Shown: in pieces, positions 19,837 to 27,786 of the stretch
Layout: the number at the start of each line of letters is the position of its first letter
Numbering within the stretch: position 1 is the first letter of the stretch
From: Clostridia bacterium UC5.1-1E11
Lineage (GTDB): Bacteria > Bacillota > Clostridia > Oscillospirales > Acutalibacteraceae
Length of the DNA: 64,000 nucleotides
Reading direction: 5' to 3'
Assembly: GCA_001305115.1 (NCBI GenBank)
Contig: BCAA01000006.1
Span: forward strand, 1-64,000
Made by a program: the position numbers and the translations under genes
The notes under the pieces: generated by a model
Told to the model about the DNA's origin: nothing
What the model saw: the letters and a program-made list of their open reading frames with translations, nothing else
The model's database searches: none

Positions 19837-21354
19837 ATGCAAGAATACATAGTGGAACTCGAGCACATCAACAAATCCTTCCCCGGCGTAAAAGCGCTGG
19901 ACGACGTATCCTTTAACCTAAAGGCTGGCGAGGTCCTCGCTCTGCTGGGTGAAAACGGCGCAGGCAAATCGACCCTGATGAAAATCCTCAGCGGCGTGTA
20001 TACGCGTGATAGCGGGGACATCAAGCTCTTTGGCGAGAAGATCGACGAACTCACCCCCAAAAAAGCGCAGGCCCTTGGCGTTGCGATCATTCATCAGGAG
20101 TTGAACATGTGTGGCCACCTGACCGTGGCAGAGAACATCTTCCTCGGCCGTGAAAGGTTGCATTCAGGCATCCTCAACGAGCGCGAGATGCGCAAGGAGG
20201 CTGCAAAAATTCTTGGCAACCTCAACATCGACATCGACCCAGATACCATTGTCGGCGACCTTCCAGTATCCAAGCAACAGATGGTGGAAATCGCAAAGGC
20301 GCTCTCCACCAATGCCAAGATTTTAATCATGGACGAACCGACGTCCGCTCTGACATCGAAAGAGATCGACGACCTGTTTGTAATCATCCGTAAACTGCGT
20401 GAAGCCGGGCACGGCATCGTCTACATATCCCACCGTTTGGAGGAATTGCAGCACATTGTCGACCGCGTCACCATCATGCGCGATGGAAAGTACATCACCA
20501 GCATGAATTTCCAGGATACCAATATGTCCGAGATCATCGCTTATATGGTCGGGCGTGAAATTAAGGAAAAATTCCCCCGTGTAAACTGTGCACGCGGAAA
20601 GAAAATTTTGGAGATTCGAAATTTGAACGCTGGGCGTTTGGTCCGCGATATCAACCTGGATCTTTACGCGGGCGAAATCGTTGGAATTGCCGGTCTGATG
20701 GGCGCAGGACGTACGGAAACCACGCGGGCCATCTTCGGGATTGATCCCAAGGAAAGCGGAGAGATTCTTCTTGACGGTAAGGCGGTCCATATCCGCAAAC
20801 CAATGGACGCCATTCGGGCTGGTATCGTGCTCGCACCGGAAGACCGCAAAAAGGATGGCCTGTGTACCAAGTTGAGTATCCGCGACAACATTGCGTTGCC
20901 GAATCTGGACATTTTGTGCAACAAATTCGGCGTGGTCAATCACAAAAAAGAAACGGAGATGGTGGAACGTTCCGTCCATGAACTGACCATTAAGCTGGCA
21001 AGCTCTGAATCGGACGCTGGAAGTCTTTCCGGCGGCAACCAGCAGAAAATCGTTGTTGCGAAATGGCTGGCGCGAAACTCCCGCGTGGTGATCTTTGATG
21101 AACCGACCCGGGGCATCGACGTCGCTGCAAAGGTTGAAATCTACAACCTGATGAACCAACTCAAGCAACAGGGCATCGGCGTCATGTTCGTATCTTCGGA
21201 AATGCCGGAAATTCTCGGCATCAGCGACCGAATCCTAGTCATGTGCGACGGCCGCATCACAGGGGAATTTCTCTCCGGAGAGGTTACCCAGAATCAGATT
21301 CTGGAGTGCGCCACCCGGTTTGAAAACAAGATTTCTCAAAAGGCCGGCGCTTAA
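19837..21354 (+). CDS. sugar ABC transporter ATP-binding protein (RbsA/MglA type)
   Basis: This 505-residue tandem ATPase energises monosaccharide import. The first domain has the canonical Walker A GENGAGKST, signature LPVSKQQMVEIAKAL and Walker B ILIMDEPTSAL. The second has GLMGAGRTE, LSGGNQQK and VIFDEPTRGID, the usual RbsA pattern with a degenerate second P-loop. The start is the ATG at 19837 downstream of AGGTGG; a GTG at 19828 is in frame but lies inside that site. The permease starts 53 bp downstream and the binding protein follows. In contrast with the pseudo-ATPase upstream, all catalytic motifs are present. Confidence 0.93.
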   Translation: MQEYIVELEHINKSFPGVKALDDVSFNLKAGEVLALLGENGAGKSTLMKILSGVYTRDSGDIKLFGEKIDELTPKKAQALGVAIIHQELNMCGHLTVAENIFLGRERLHSGILNEREMRKEAAKILGNLNIDIDPDTIVGDLPVSKQQMVEIAKALSTNAKILIMDEPTSALTSKEIDDLFVIIRKLREAGHGIVYISHRLEELQHIVDRVTIMRDGKYITSMNFQDTNMSEIIAYMVGREIKEKFPRVNCARGKKILEIRNLNAGRLVRDINLDLYAGEIVGIAGLMGAGRTETTRAIFGIDPKESGEILLDGKAVHIRKPMDAIRAGIVLAPEDRKKDGLCTKLSIRDNIALPNLDILCNKFGVVNHKKETEMVERSVHELTIKLASSESDAGSLSGGNQQKIVVAKWLARNSRVVIFDEPTRGIDVAAKVEIYNLMNQLKQQGIGVMFVSSEMPEILGISDRILVMCDGRITGEFLSGEVTQNQILECATRFENKISQKAGA

Positions 21355-21407
21355 CGGCCGGACCTGTATCCGATAACATCAAGATTCAGAATTGGGGAGA
21401 GACAAAT

Positions 21408-22454
21408 ATGGAAAACAAAGCAAAACAAAACCCGTTTAAAAGGCTATTGGCGATTCGAGGTATGGGCCAGGTAATCACGGTCACATGCGGCTTGATTATT
21501 CTGTGCATCGTATTCGGTGTGTTAAATCCGATCTTCTTCTCTGGACAAAATGTCGCCAATCTTCTTCGTCAGATCGCACCGATTCTTCTGATCGGTATTG
21601 GCCAGTCCTATGTATTGATTACCGGAAACATTGACCTTTCCATCGGCTCTGTGGTGGGTATGAGTTGTATGATCTCCGCCACCTTGATGACCAAGGGGAT
21701 CAATCCTTGGATTGCTGTTGGAATCACCTTCATCTGCTGCATCCTGGTGGGTGTTCTCAATGGTCAGCTCGTTGCAAAATGCAAGCTGCCGCCCTTCATC
21801 GCAACCTTGGGCACCATGACCATCGCTCGTGGTATCGCACAGATCGTCAACAACAACTATAACACCGATTCCATCGGTGACGGCGCGCAAGCTTTCCGCG
21901 ACTTTTTCTACTATGGCAAGTTCCTCGGCGTTTACAACACCATCTGGATTGCTGTTGTTCTTTGGATTCTCTTCAACTTCCTGTTGAGCAAAACCCGCAC
22001 GGGCCGTCATATCTACGCCATTGGCAGCAATGTGGAGGCCGCCCGTCTGTCCGGCGTCAACGTGGTCGCCAGCACAACAAAGGCCTATGTAGTCAGCTCC
22101 GTCTGTGCCTGCGTAGTCGGCCTCATTATCTGCGCTACCAGTGGTATGGGTACTATGGACGCAGGTAACATGTATGAAATGTATGCAGTAGCCGCTTCTG
22201 TTATCGGCGGTGTATCCACCCTCGGCGGCCAGGGTATCCTGCTCGGCACCGTGATCGGCGCTTCCATCTGGGGTGTGCTTCAGAATGGCCTACAGTTTGC
22301 GGGCGCACCGGTCGCAATCCGCAACATCGTGATCGGCATCATTGTTGTAATCTCTGTCTTGTTGGATGTCGTCGTCCGCAGTGGCAAGCCGAGAAGAAAA
22401 AAGGAAAAGTCCTCTTCCGAGGCAAAATCCAAAAATGTAGGAGTTAAGGCGTGA
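21408..22454 (+). CDS. sugar ABC transporter permease (RbsC type)
   Basis: This 348-residue membrane protein has about nine hydrophobic segments. It carries the family blocks ITGNIDLSIGSVVG, ATLGTMTIARGIAQ, TRTGRHIYAIGSN and GGVSTLGGQGILLGT, characteristic of the BPD_transp_2 permeases of ribose, galactose or autoinducer importers. It forms the channel for the ATPase before it and the binding protein after it. RBS GGGAGAG lies before the ATG. The C-terminal tail is lysine- and serine-rich, cytoplasmic and without a domain. Frame intact. Confidence 0.93.
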   Translation: MENKAKQNPFKRLLAIRGMGQVITVTCGLIILCIVFGVLNPIFFSGQNVANLLRQIAPILLIGIGQSYVLITGNIDLSIGSVVGMSCMISATLMTKGINPWIAVGITFICCILVGVLNGQLVAKCKLPPFIATLGTMTIARGIAQIVNNNYNTDSIGDGAQAFRDFFYYGKFLGVYNTIWIAVVLWILFNFLLSKTRTGRHIYAIGSNVEAARLSGVNVVASTTKAYVVSSVCACVVGLIICATSGMGTMDAGNMYEMYAVAASVIGGVSTLGGQGILLGTVIGASIWGVLQNGLQFAGAPVAIRNIVIGIIVVISVLLDVVVRSGKPRRKKEKSSSEAKSKNVGVKA

Positions 22455-22511
22455 CGTTTTTCATGTAGACGCTTTAAACAATATCAAAAACAATATCAGG
22501 AGGAAAGAATC

Positions 22512-23504
22512 ATGAAATTCAAGAAGCTCGTATCCATTTTCCTGTCTTGTGCACTGATGGCCGGTATGATGGCTGGCTGCAGCGGTGACACAGGAACCAG
22601 CAACGCCCCCGAATCCACCACAGACGGCCAAGTATCCGATACCAATACCGGCGACGATACCAACGCAGGTGGTAATCACAAAATTTACCTGATTACAATG
22701 GACCAGATGGACCAGCACTGGGTCAATGTGGATGCAGGTTGTAAGAAGGCAGTCGAGGAGCTCGGCAATGTCGACTACACTTGGCTGGCTCCGGATGTCA
22801 AAGACGACGCGAAGCAGATTGAATGTGTAAATAACGCGGTTGCCGGTGGCGCAGAAGCCATTCTTTTGGCAGCCAATGGTCCGGACGCTGTAACCGCTGC
22901 TCTGGAAGAAGCGGATGCCGCTGGCGTCAAGATTGTCTACGTTGATTCCGCAGCAGATTTCCCGGGTGTACAGACCCTCGCAACGGACAATAAGGCAGCT
23001 GGCACCATCGCTGGCGAAGAGATGATTAAGGCTCTTGAGGCACAGGGGATCACCGAGGGTAAGATCGGTATCGTCAACGTCAATGCAGCAACTGCTTCCA
23101 CGGTTGCCCGTGAAGAAGGCTTCCGTGCAGCATTTGAAGGAACCAATTTTGAACTCCTGGAAACCCAGTACGGCGATGGCGATGCAGCAAAGTCCAAGGA
23201 CATCGCTGCGAACTACATCACCCAGGGCTGTGTTGGCATCTTCGGCGCAAATGAAGGCTCCACCGTCGGTACCGGCAACGCTATTCAGGAAGCTGGCCAG
23301 ACCGTCATCGGCGTTGGTTTTGACAAGTCCGATACGATCCTCAACCTGATCAAGAATGGTTATATTCTCTGCACTATGGCACAGAACCCGGACGTTATGG
23401 GTTATGAGGGCATCCAGACAGCAGTCAAGGCCCTGGAAGGCGAGGACATCGGCGAAGAATTCGTTGATACCGGTGTTTCCGTCATTGACAAAGATTCCAT
23501 CTAA
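22512..23504 (+). CDS. sugar-binding lipoprotein (RbsB/periplasmic-binding type 1)
   Basis: This 330-residue substrate-binding protein has a lipoprotein signal with lipobox MAGC at about residue 23 and an acidic, threonine-rich spacer. Two Rossmann-like lobes of the Peripla_BP_4 family follow (VNVDAGCKKAVEELG, AILLAANGPDAV, ATDNKAAGTIAGEEM, VGVGFDKSD). It delivers a monosaccharide to the permease encoded just upstream. RBS AGGAGG. The sugar cannot be told from sequence; the ROK kinase and SIS isomerase downstream suggest an unphosphorylated aldose or ketose. Its ligand-bound form might also signal through the sensor-less kinase system (inference). Confidence 0.92.
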   Translation: MKFKKLVSIFLSCALMAGMMAGCSGDTGTSNAPESTTDGQVSDTNTGDDTNAGGNHKIYLITMDQMDQHWVNVDAGCKKAVEELGNVDYTWLAPDVKDDAKQIECVNNAVAGGAEAILLAANGPDAVTAALEEADAAGVKIVYVDSAADFPGVQTLATDNKAAGTIAGEEMIKALEAQGITEGKIGIVNVNAATASTVAREEGFRAAFEGTNFELLETQYGDGDAAKSKDIAANYITQGCVGIFGANEGSTVGTGNAIQEAGQTVIGVGFDKSDTILNLIKNGYILCTMAQNPDVMGYEGIQTAVKALEGEDIGEEFVDTGVSVIDKDSI

Positions 23505-23561
23505 TTCTCTCTTCTCTAATCTATAATATCTTCTTCTCTAATCCTCTTTTTAACTTTCTTG

Positions 23562-23596
23562 AAAAGGCGGCTTCCGAAGACGGAGGCCGCCTTTTG
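23562..23596 (+). terminator. intrinsic terminator after transporter operon
   Basis: AAGGCGGC and GCCGCCTT pair around a 14-base loop and are followed by TTTTGCTCT. It lies about 60 bp past the binding-protein stop and 26 bp before the ROK kinase start, so it may attenuate rather than fully stop read-through. Confidence 0.7.
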
Positions 23597-23621
23597 CTCT
23601 CATCACCATAGGAGGGATTTT

Positions 23622-24603
23622 ATGTTTGCCATTGGAGTGGACATTGGAGGTACAAAATGTGCTGTATGCTTGGGCCAGATGTCCGAGGATTCCGTAGAAA
23701 TTCTTTATAAATGTACACCACACCCAACCGCTTCATTTTCCCCGGAGGAGATGATTCACCGGTTATCCGAGGATGTACGCGACTGTATGGCCCATGCCCC
23801 CGACCGGCCGGTCGGAATTGGCATCAGCTGTGGCGGCCCATTGGATAGCCGGACAGGCCGCATCCTATCCCCACCCAATCTCCCCGGCTGGGATGATATT
23901 CCAATTGTGGAACGACTTCAAGCACCAACAGGGCTTCCCGCCTGGCTCTGCAACGATGCCAACGCCTGTGCCCTGGCAGAATGGCGTTTCGGCGCAGGAC
24001 GCGGTTGTTCCAGCATGCTATTTCTGACCTTTGGAACCGGTTTGGGGGCAGGGGTCATTCTGGATGGGCATCTCTATACTGGGGCTAGTGACATGGCAGG
24101 AGAATTGGGACATATCCGTCTCTCAGAATCAGGGCCCGTTGGCTATGGAAAAATGGGGTCGTTTTGAAGGCTTTTGTAGCGGCGGCGGAATCGCACAATT
24201 GGCCCGTATGTTTTTGTTGCAGGAGCTACAAAGGGGTAAAAAGCCAGATCTCTGCCCGCATGTCGAACAGCTGGATACGATCACCACCGCGGACGTAGGC
24301 CGGGCCGCACAGGCCGGTGATCCTTTGGCATTGCGTATTCTACAAGCAGCCGGTGAACAGCTTGGCAAAGGGCTTTCGATTGTGATTGATTTACTAAATC
24401 CAGAACGAATTGTAATCGGAAGCATCTTTGCCCGTTGCCAGGAACAGCTCTGGCCAGCTGCTGAACGTGTGATTGCAGAAGAGACGCTTCCTGCTGCACG
24501 CGCCGCCTGTTCTGTCGTCCCCTGCGCTCTTTCAGAATCCGTTGGAGACATCGCAGCGCTTACCGTCGCACTCTACTATCAAGAAAAGGAGAACCACATA
24601 TGA
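23622..24603 (+). CDS. ROK-family sugar kinase without the zinc cysteines (frameshifted)
   Basis: About 326 residues. The N-terminal phosphate loop VDIGGTKCAV, the substrate block NDANACALAEWRFG and GTGLGAG define a ROK kinase. After the conserved GELGHI the usual CxCGxxGCxE zinc motif is missing and is replaced by GPVGYGKWGRFEGFCSGGG, a known variant subgroup. The A5 run at 24148-24152 appears to hold one extra A; removing it rejoins the two halves. ATG 23622 has GGAGGG. The stop overlaps the SIS gene start (ATGA), so kinase and isomerase are made together. It probably phosphorylates the sugar imported by the preceding transporter. Confidence 0.87.
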
Positions 24604-25247
24604 ACATGCGTACACAGCAAATTATGCAGGAATTTTATACACTCCATCCGGATTTGACATTCCTCGAAGCCGAATTGTCAAAAGCGCTCCGGCTACTTTT
24701 GGATACCTTTCGCTCTGGCGGGAAACTCCTGATCTGCGGAAATGGAGGCAGCAGCGCTGACAGTGAACACATTGTTGGGGAGCTCATGAAAGGATTTTTG
24801 CTCAAGCGCCCACTTTCATCGGATAAAAAGGACCTGTTCACAAATCTGTTTGGCGAGGATGGCAAGCAGATCGCGGAAGTCTTGCAGGAGGCGCTGCCTG
24901 CTATTTCTCTATCCACACATACGGCATTAAGCACCGCCTTCTCTAACGATGTCGATCCCAGCCTGGCCTTTGCACAGCAGGTACTCGGATATGCAAATCC
25001 TGGGGATATCCTTCTAGGAATCAGCACTTCAGGCAATTCCAAAAATGTTTGTGCTGCAGCGATGTGTGCACATGTATGTGGGGCAAAGGTTCTCGCATTG
25101 ACCGGCCAAAGCGGTGGAAAATTGGCTTCACTGGCAGATTGCGCTCTTACCGCGCCGGAGACGCGGACGTTTCGTATACAGGAATATCACTTGGCAATGT
25201 ACCACTATCTTTGTGCCGCTGTGGAATCCGAATGCTTTACACAATAA
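24600..25247 (+). CDS. SIS-domain phosphosugar isomerase (GmhA-like)
   Basis: This 215-residue single SIS-fold protein has the phosphate-binding signature GNGGSSADSEHIVGELMKGF (residues 48-67), TALSTAFSNDVDP, GDILLGISTSGNS and a C-terminal TRTFRIQEYHLAMYH helix. These match sedoheptulose-7-phosphate isomerase (GmhA) and related phosphosugar isomerases. No heptose biosynthesis genes are nearby. It is translationally coupled to a ROK kinase, so it more likely isomerises the product of that kinase in a catabolic route. That function is inference. It is the last gene before a 1.8 kb gene-free region. Confidence 0.85.
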   Translation: MNMRTQQIMQEFYTLHPDLTFLEAELSKALRLLLDTFRSGGKLLICGNGGSSADSEHIVGELMKGFLLKRPLSSDKKDLFTNLFGEDGKQIAEVLQEALPAISLSTHTALSTAFSNDVDPSLAFAQQVLGYANPGDILLGISTSGNSKNVCAAAMCAHVCGAKVLALTGQSGGKLASLADCALTAPETRTFRIQEYHLAMYHYLCAAVESECFTQ

Positions 25248-25555
25248 GCCTTATGGGAACCATTGCATGCAAGTCTCACCTTTTATCCTAAAATAACAAA
25301 GGGTAGCCAACCAAAGCCGGTAATCCCTTTTCCGTTGCCCACATTTCACTTGCTGGTTACCCAATTGAGAGCCCTTTAACACCTCTTTTTTCGGTGCTTG
25401 TGACGGATCGGAACCTTTTGTTGAGTCATTCGTATCATTTTCATGAATTCAATCGAAAACCTGAAGTTTTTGCCGCAAGAGGTGTAAAAACAACCTTGTA
25501 TTCTGGAACTAAAAAATAATTCCATATAAACAAATCACTTCAGATAACGACGTTG

Positions 25556-25668
25556 TTGATAATCTGCTTTATTTGCTCATATGCCGTGTAGGTAAACCCG
25601 GCACGCCATCTTGATCATTTCCTTTGCTTGTCTGTATTCAGCGCAGACAAATGCGGTAAACCATTTTA
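25556..25668 (+). repeat. dispersed ~56-bp periodic repeat, copy A (two units)
   Basis: AGGTAAA at 25590 and AGACAAA at 25646 mark units spaced 56 bases. The units share blocks such as CACGCCATCTTGATCATTT and CTTTGCTTGTCT with the copies at 27.5 kb and, inverted, at 42.1-42.5 kb. Confidence 0.8.
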
Positions 25669-25869
25669 ACTGCCGCAGTCCGCAATGTGGTTCGCAATCA
25701 TGTGTGGATTGAACTATCATGGCTTATAGTACTCCTTTCTTTGCCGGTGGCCAAACGCATCCGGGGAGGCCAAATCATGCCATTTCTGGCGCTGCCTCTT
25801 TTCCGATAAAAGACCGTTCAACTACCGAATCAATGGATGAAAGTTCGATGATTGTCGAAGCGCTTCTGC

Positions 25870-25925
25870 TTTGAGGCGGTGGCCTCCTTAGGAGGTATGC
25901 GCTCTATCCAACAGAGCTACGGGGG
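25870..25925 (-). pseudogene. decayed tRNA-Arg(CCT)-like fragment 1
   Basis: On the minus strand, GTAGCTCTGTTGGATAGAGC is a near-perfect tRNA D-arm (GCTC/GAGC stem) and CTCCTAA is a CCT anticodon loop. The anticodon stem has two mismatches of five, and no T-arm or acceptor partner follows. Confidence 0.5.
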
Positions 25926-25950
25926 CTTATACAGAAAATATTTCATTTTG

Positions 25951-26021
25951 AAGGACTCCAGGATTCGAACGATTCGATTTTTAGGAGGCATGTGTTCTAT
26001 CCATCTAGACTACGGAGATAT
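25951..26021 (-). pseudogene. decayed tRNA-Arg(CCT)-like fragment 2
   Basis: On the minus strand a D-arm-like TCTAGATGGATAGAAC, a CTCCTAA anticodon loop and a T-loop TTCGAAT followed by CCTGG appear in the right order and spacing. The anticodon stem and the 5' half of the T-stem do not pair, so it should not be functional. Confidence 0.5.
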
Positions 26022-26139
26022 TGCGATTTTTTATGGTAAAGGATGGAGCGAATCGCCTCCCATGGCTTTGATGATTGGATTATAAAAGAGGACACAGAAT
26101 AATCCGTTTTCTCTTTGGGCTATAGAGGAGCTTTTGAAC

Positions 26140-26577
26140 GTCGTCCTTCTTGCGAAGCGCGCGGATTGAAATCCGTATTTTCTACATCGCCTCACAACAG
26201 CGTAAGTTCCCTTCTATGCGGAGGGTATGGATTGAAATCCGATTGAGCATTTAACCGATCTTGTCTCTCGTGTGTCACCCTTCATGTCAAGGGGATAGGT
26301 TGAGATCCTACGAACTTTAGTGTAAAATACGCCTATCAGAACGTCCCTTTTCACACGTAGAGTACAAGTTGAAAGCAATACAATGATAAAGCGCTACTGA
26401 AACAGTAAAGTCCTCTTCCATGTGGAGAAGTGTCGATCGAAATTATCAACGGCGGGGCCGGAATACCAGCAAACACGTGTCCTCCTTCACACGGAGCGTG
26501 TGAATGGGAATTGGATATATTTGTAATATATCCAGACATTCTCCTACCACACTTCACAGGGAGAGGTGGGTTGAAAT
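26140..26577 (+). CRISPR. degenerate type I-C-like CRISPR array (7 decayed repeats)
   Basis: Seven imperfect repeats end in variants of GATTGAAAT. The ATTGAAAT-equivalent positions are 26165, 26231, 26299, 26368, 26436, 26504 and 26570, giving a period of 66-69 bases. Each repeat starts near GTCnnCCTTC, has a weak central hairpin (for example CTCCTTCACACGGAG) and is followed by 34-37 bases of non-repeated spacer. Typical type I-C repeats are about 32 bases and end GGATTGAAA(T/C). Here repeats differ from one another by several bases, unlike an active array, and no cas gene lies in the window. Confidence 0.7.
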
Positions 26578-26720
26578 GCGACTGGCACACCGATCTGCAA
26601 CCGGATTGTGGATCTTTTTTCCCTAAAATACATTTGAGAGACAATCTGCTGGTTTCTACAATCGAGATAGGCGTGGTGGCTTTTCACGGGTATGTTCCTA
26701 AGGCAGTTCTATGGATAAAG

Positions 26721-26765
26721 AAAAGAGCACGTTGCGAAACTACTTTTCGCGACGTGCTCTTTTTT
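26721..26765. terminator. strong bidirectional hairpin terminator
   Basis: AAGAGCACGTTGCGAAA and TTTTCGCGACGTGCTCTT form a long stem with a short loop, followed by T6 on the plus strand and T-rich sequence on the minus strand. It closes the gene-free region on its right side. Confidence 0.85.
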
Positions 26766-27082
26766 GGCCAGTATGTACCCTTATTCGCGCCCCATGTTTC
26801 ATAACAATACACGCATGGCCCTTTTTATTTCCAACACAAGGTCGTATGATTGAAGTGTTTCTGTAAAAAATCGAATCCATAAACAGGGCCTTTGCTGGTT
26901 TGAAGTCGTTCTTTGAATCCAATCAAGCCGGCTCCTAATTTTTTCAATTCCATTATACATATTCTTTCCTCTTTTATCAAGACTATTATACCATATTAAT
27001 ATAGTTATATATACACTTAAACAATGCTTTATATACCTATAAAATATGAATAAAACGTGTTGAGCGATGAGAGTGTGGGAAT

Positions 27083-27475
27083 ATGGGATATTTTGATCAG
27101 AAATTTCACAAACGCGAAAAGAAGTACCGACGAAACTACGAGATTGACGACAGTCTTTATGTGCGTTTGGAACAGCTCTCTACCATTTACGATGCAACCG
27201 TCACCGACCTTGTAAATGCGTCCCTAGAACACTTAATTGAGAGTGAACAAATTTCTCTCTACAAAAAAGCAGCAAACGATTTTTCTGTCACACATACGTT
27301 GCTCATCCGTGAAAGCAATCTCGCCGGGTTAGAGGACCTCAAGGCAAAATATGGCGTAAGCATTTATAAACTGGTGAATATTGCTATAAAAAAACGTGTT
27401 AGACGAATACGATTCACAAAGGAGATAGGCATGCAGCCGGTCTCCTTTTTTGTTGTAAACCTTTACGGTGGTTAA
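27083..27475 (+). CDS. small protein with two ribbon-helix-helix-like motifs
   Basis: This 130-residue basic protein contains two segments of the same pattern: a short strand with alternating residues, then two helices. They are YEIDDSLYVRLEQLSTIYDA with TVTDLVNASLEHLI, and HTLLIRESNLAGLEDLKAKYG with VSIYKLVNIAIKKRV. This suggests a tandem ribbon-helix-helix DNA-binding protein; the family is not recognised. An intrinsic terminator (27418-27452) lies inside the last codons. One extra A in the A7 run at 27388-27394 would end the protein earlier, before the terminator, so the true C-terminus is uncertain. The ribosome binding site is weak. No partner toxin gene is adjacent. Confidence 0.6.
   Translation: MGYFDQKFHKREKKYRRNYEIDDSLYVRLEQLSTIYDATVTDLVNASLEHLIESEQISLYKKAANDFSVTHTLLIRESNLAGLEDLKAKYGVSIYKLVNIAIKKRVRRIRFTKEIGMQPVSFFVVNLYGG
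27418..27452 (+). terminator. intrinsic terminator overlapping the end of the preceding gene
   Basis: AAAGGAGA pairs with TCTCCTTT and is followed by T7. Its position inside the annotated reading frame suggests that the real stop codon lies slightly upstream. Confidence 0.75.
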
Positions 27476-27690
27476 CCGGATGGTCGGTTAGGCAAACAAG
27501 GGCAGATGATCTTGATAATCTGCTTTACTTGCCCATATGCGGTATAGGTAAACCCAGCACGCCATCTTGATCATTTTCCCTTGCTTGTCTATATTCAACA
27601 TAGGCAAATGCGGCAAACCATCTTGATAATTGTTACAGAACTTCCCTACATTTTATAGGCAAATGGAGCTAACCAATAAAAGCCGCACTA
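27467..27690 (+). repeat. dispersed ~56-bp periodic repeat, copy B (four units)
   Basis: AGGYAAA motifs lie at 27490, 27546, 27602 and 27657, spacings of 56, 56 and 55 bases. Units share CCATCTTGATNAT and CTTGYCYATAT blocks. The segment beginning GGTGGTTAACC and TTAGGCAAACAAGGGCAGAT recurs inverted at 42.1 kb. Confidence 0.85.
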
Positions 27691-27712
27691 TTGAAAATAG
27701 AAATCTTTTTTC

Positions 27713-27768
27713 TTGACAGCGTAACAATGTTTTGTTATACTACGTTTGTGAAACAAAACATTGTTACG
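27713..27768 (+). promoter_or_regulatory. consensus promoter overlapped by a 17-bp perfect inverted-repeat operator
   Basis: TTGACA (27713) and TATACT (27736) are 17 bases apart. CGTAACAATGTTTTGTT (27720-27736) is exactly mirrored by AACAAAACATTGTTACG (27752-27768), so one half-site fills the promoter spacer and the other covers the early transcript. It should be the binding site of a dimeric regulator, most simply the MerR-like HTH protein encoded directly downstream. Confidence 0.85.
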
Positions 27769-27786
27769 TTAGAAGGTGATTATCTT

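Larger units (their letters stand above)
25248..27082. other. 1.8 kb gene-free region full of decayed elements
   Basis: No credible protein gene is present. The stretch holds, in order: a weak hairpin at about 25298-25330, a 56-bp-type repeat pair, an isolated CRISPR-like repeat ending near 25715 (GTGTGGATTGAAC), two decayed tRNA-Arg-like fragments, a seven-unit degenerate CRISPR-like array and a strong hairpin terminator. The last 300 bases are AT-rich and should carry the promoter of the gene at 27083. Confidence 0.75.

Noticed and set aside
25951-26021. Functional tRNA-Arg
   Set aside because: The anticodon stem and the 5' half of the T-stem do not pair and the acceptor ends are not complementary.
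26140-26577. Active CRISPR-Cas locus
   Set aside because: Repeats differ from each other by several bases and no cas gene is encoded anywhere in the window.
26740-26922. Small 60-codon minus-strand gene
   Set aside because: It overlaps the strong terminator and has no ribosome binding site or recognisable sequence.
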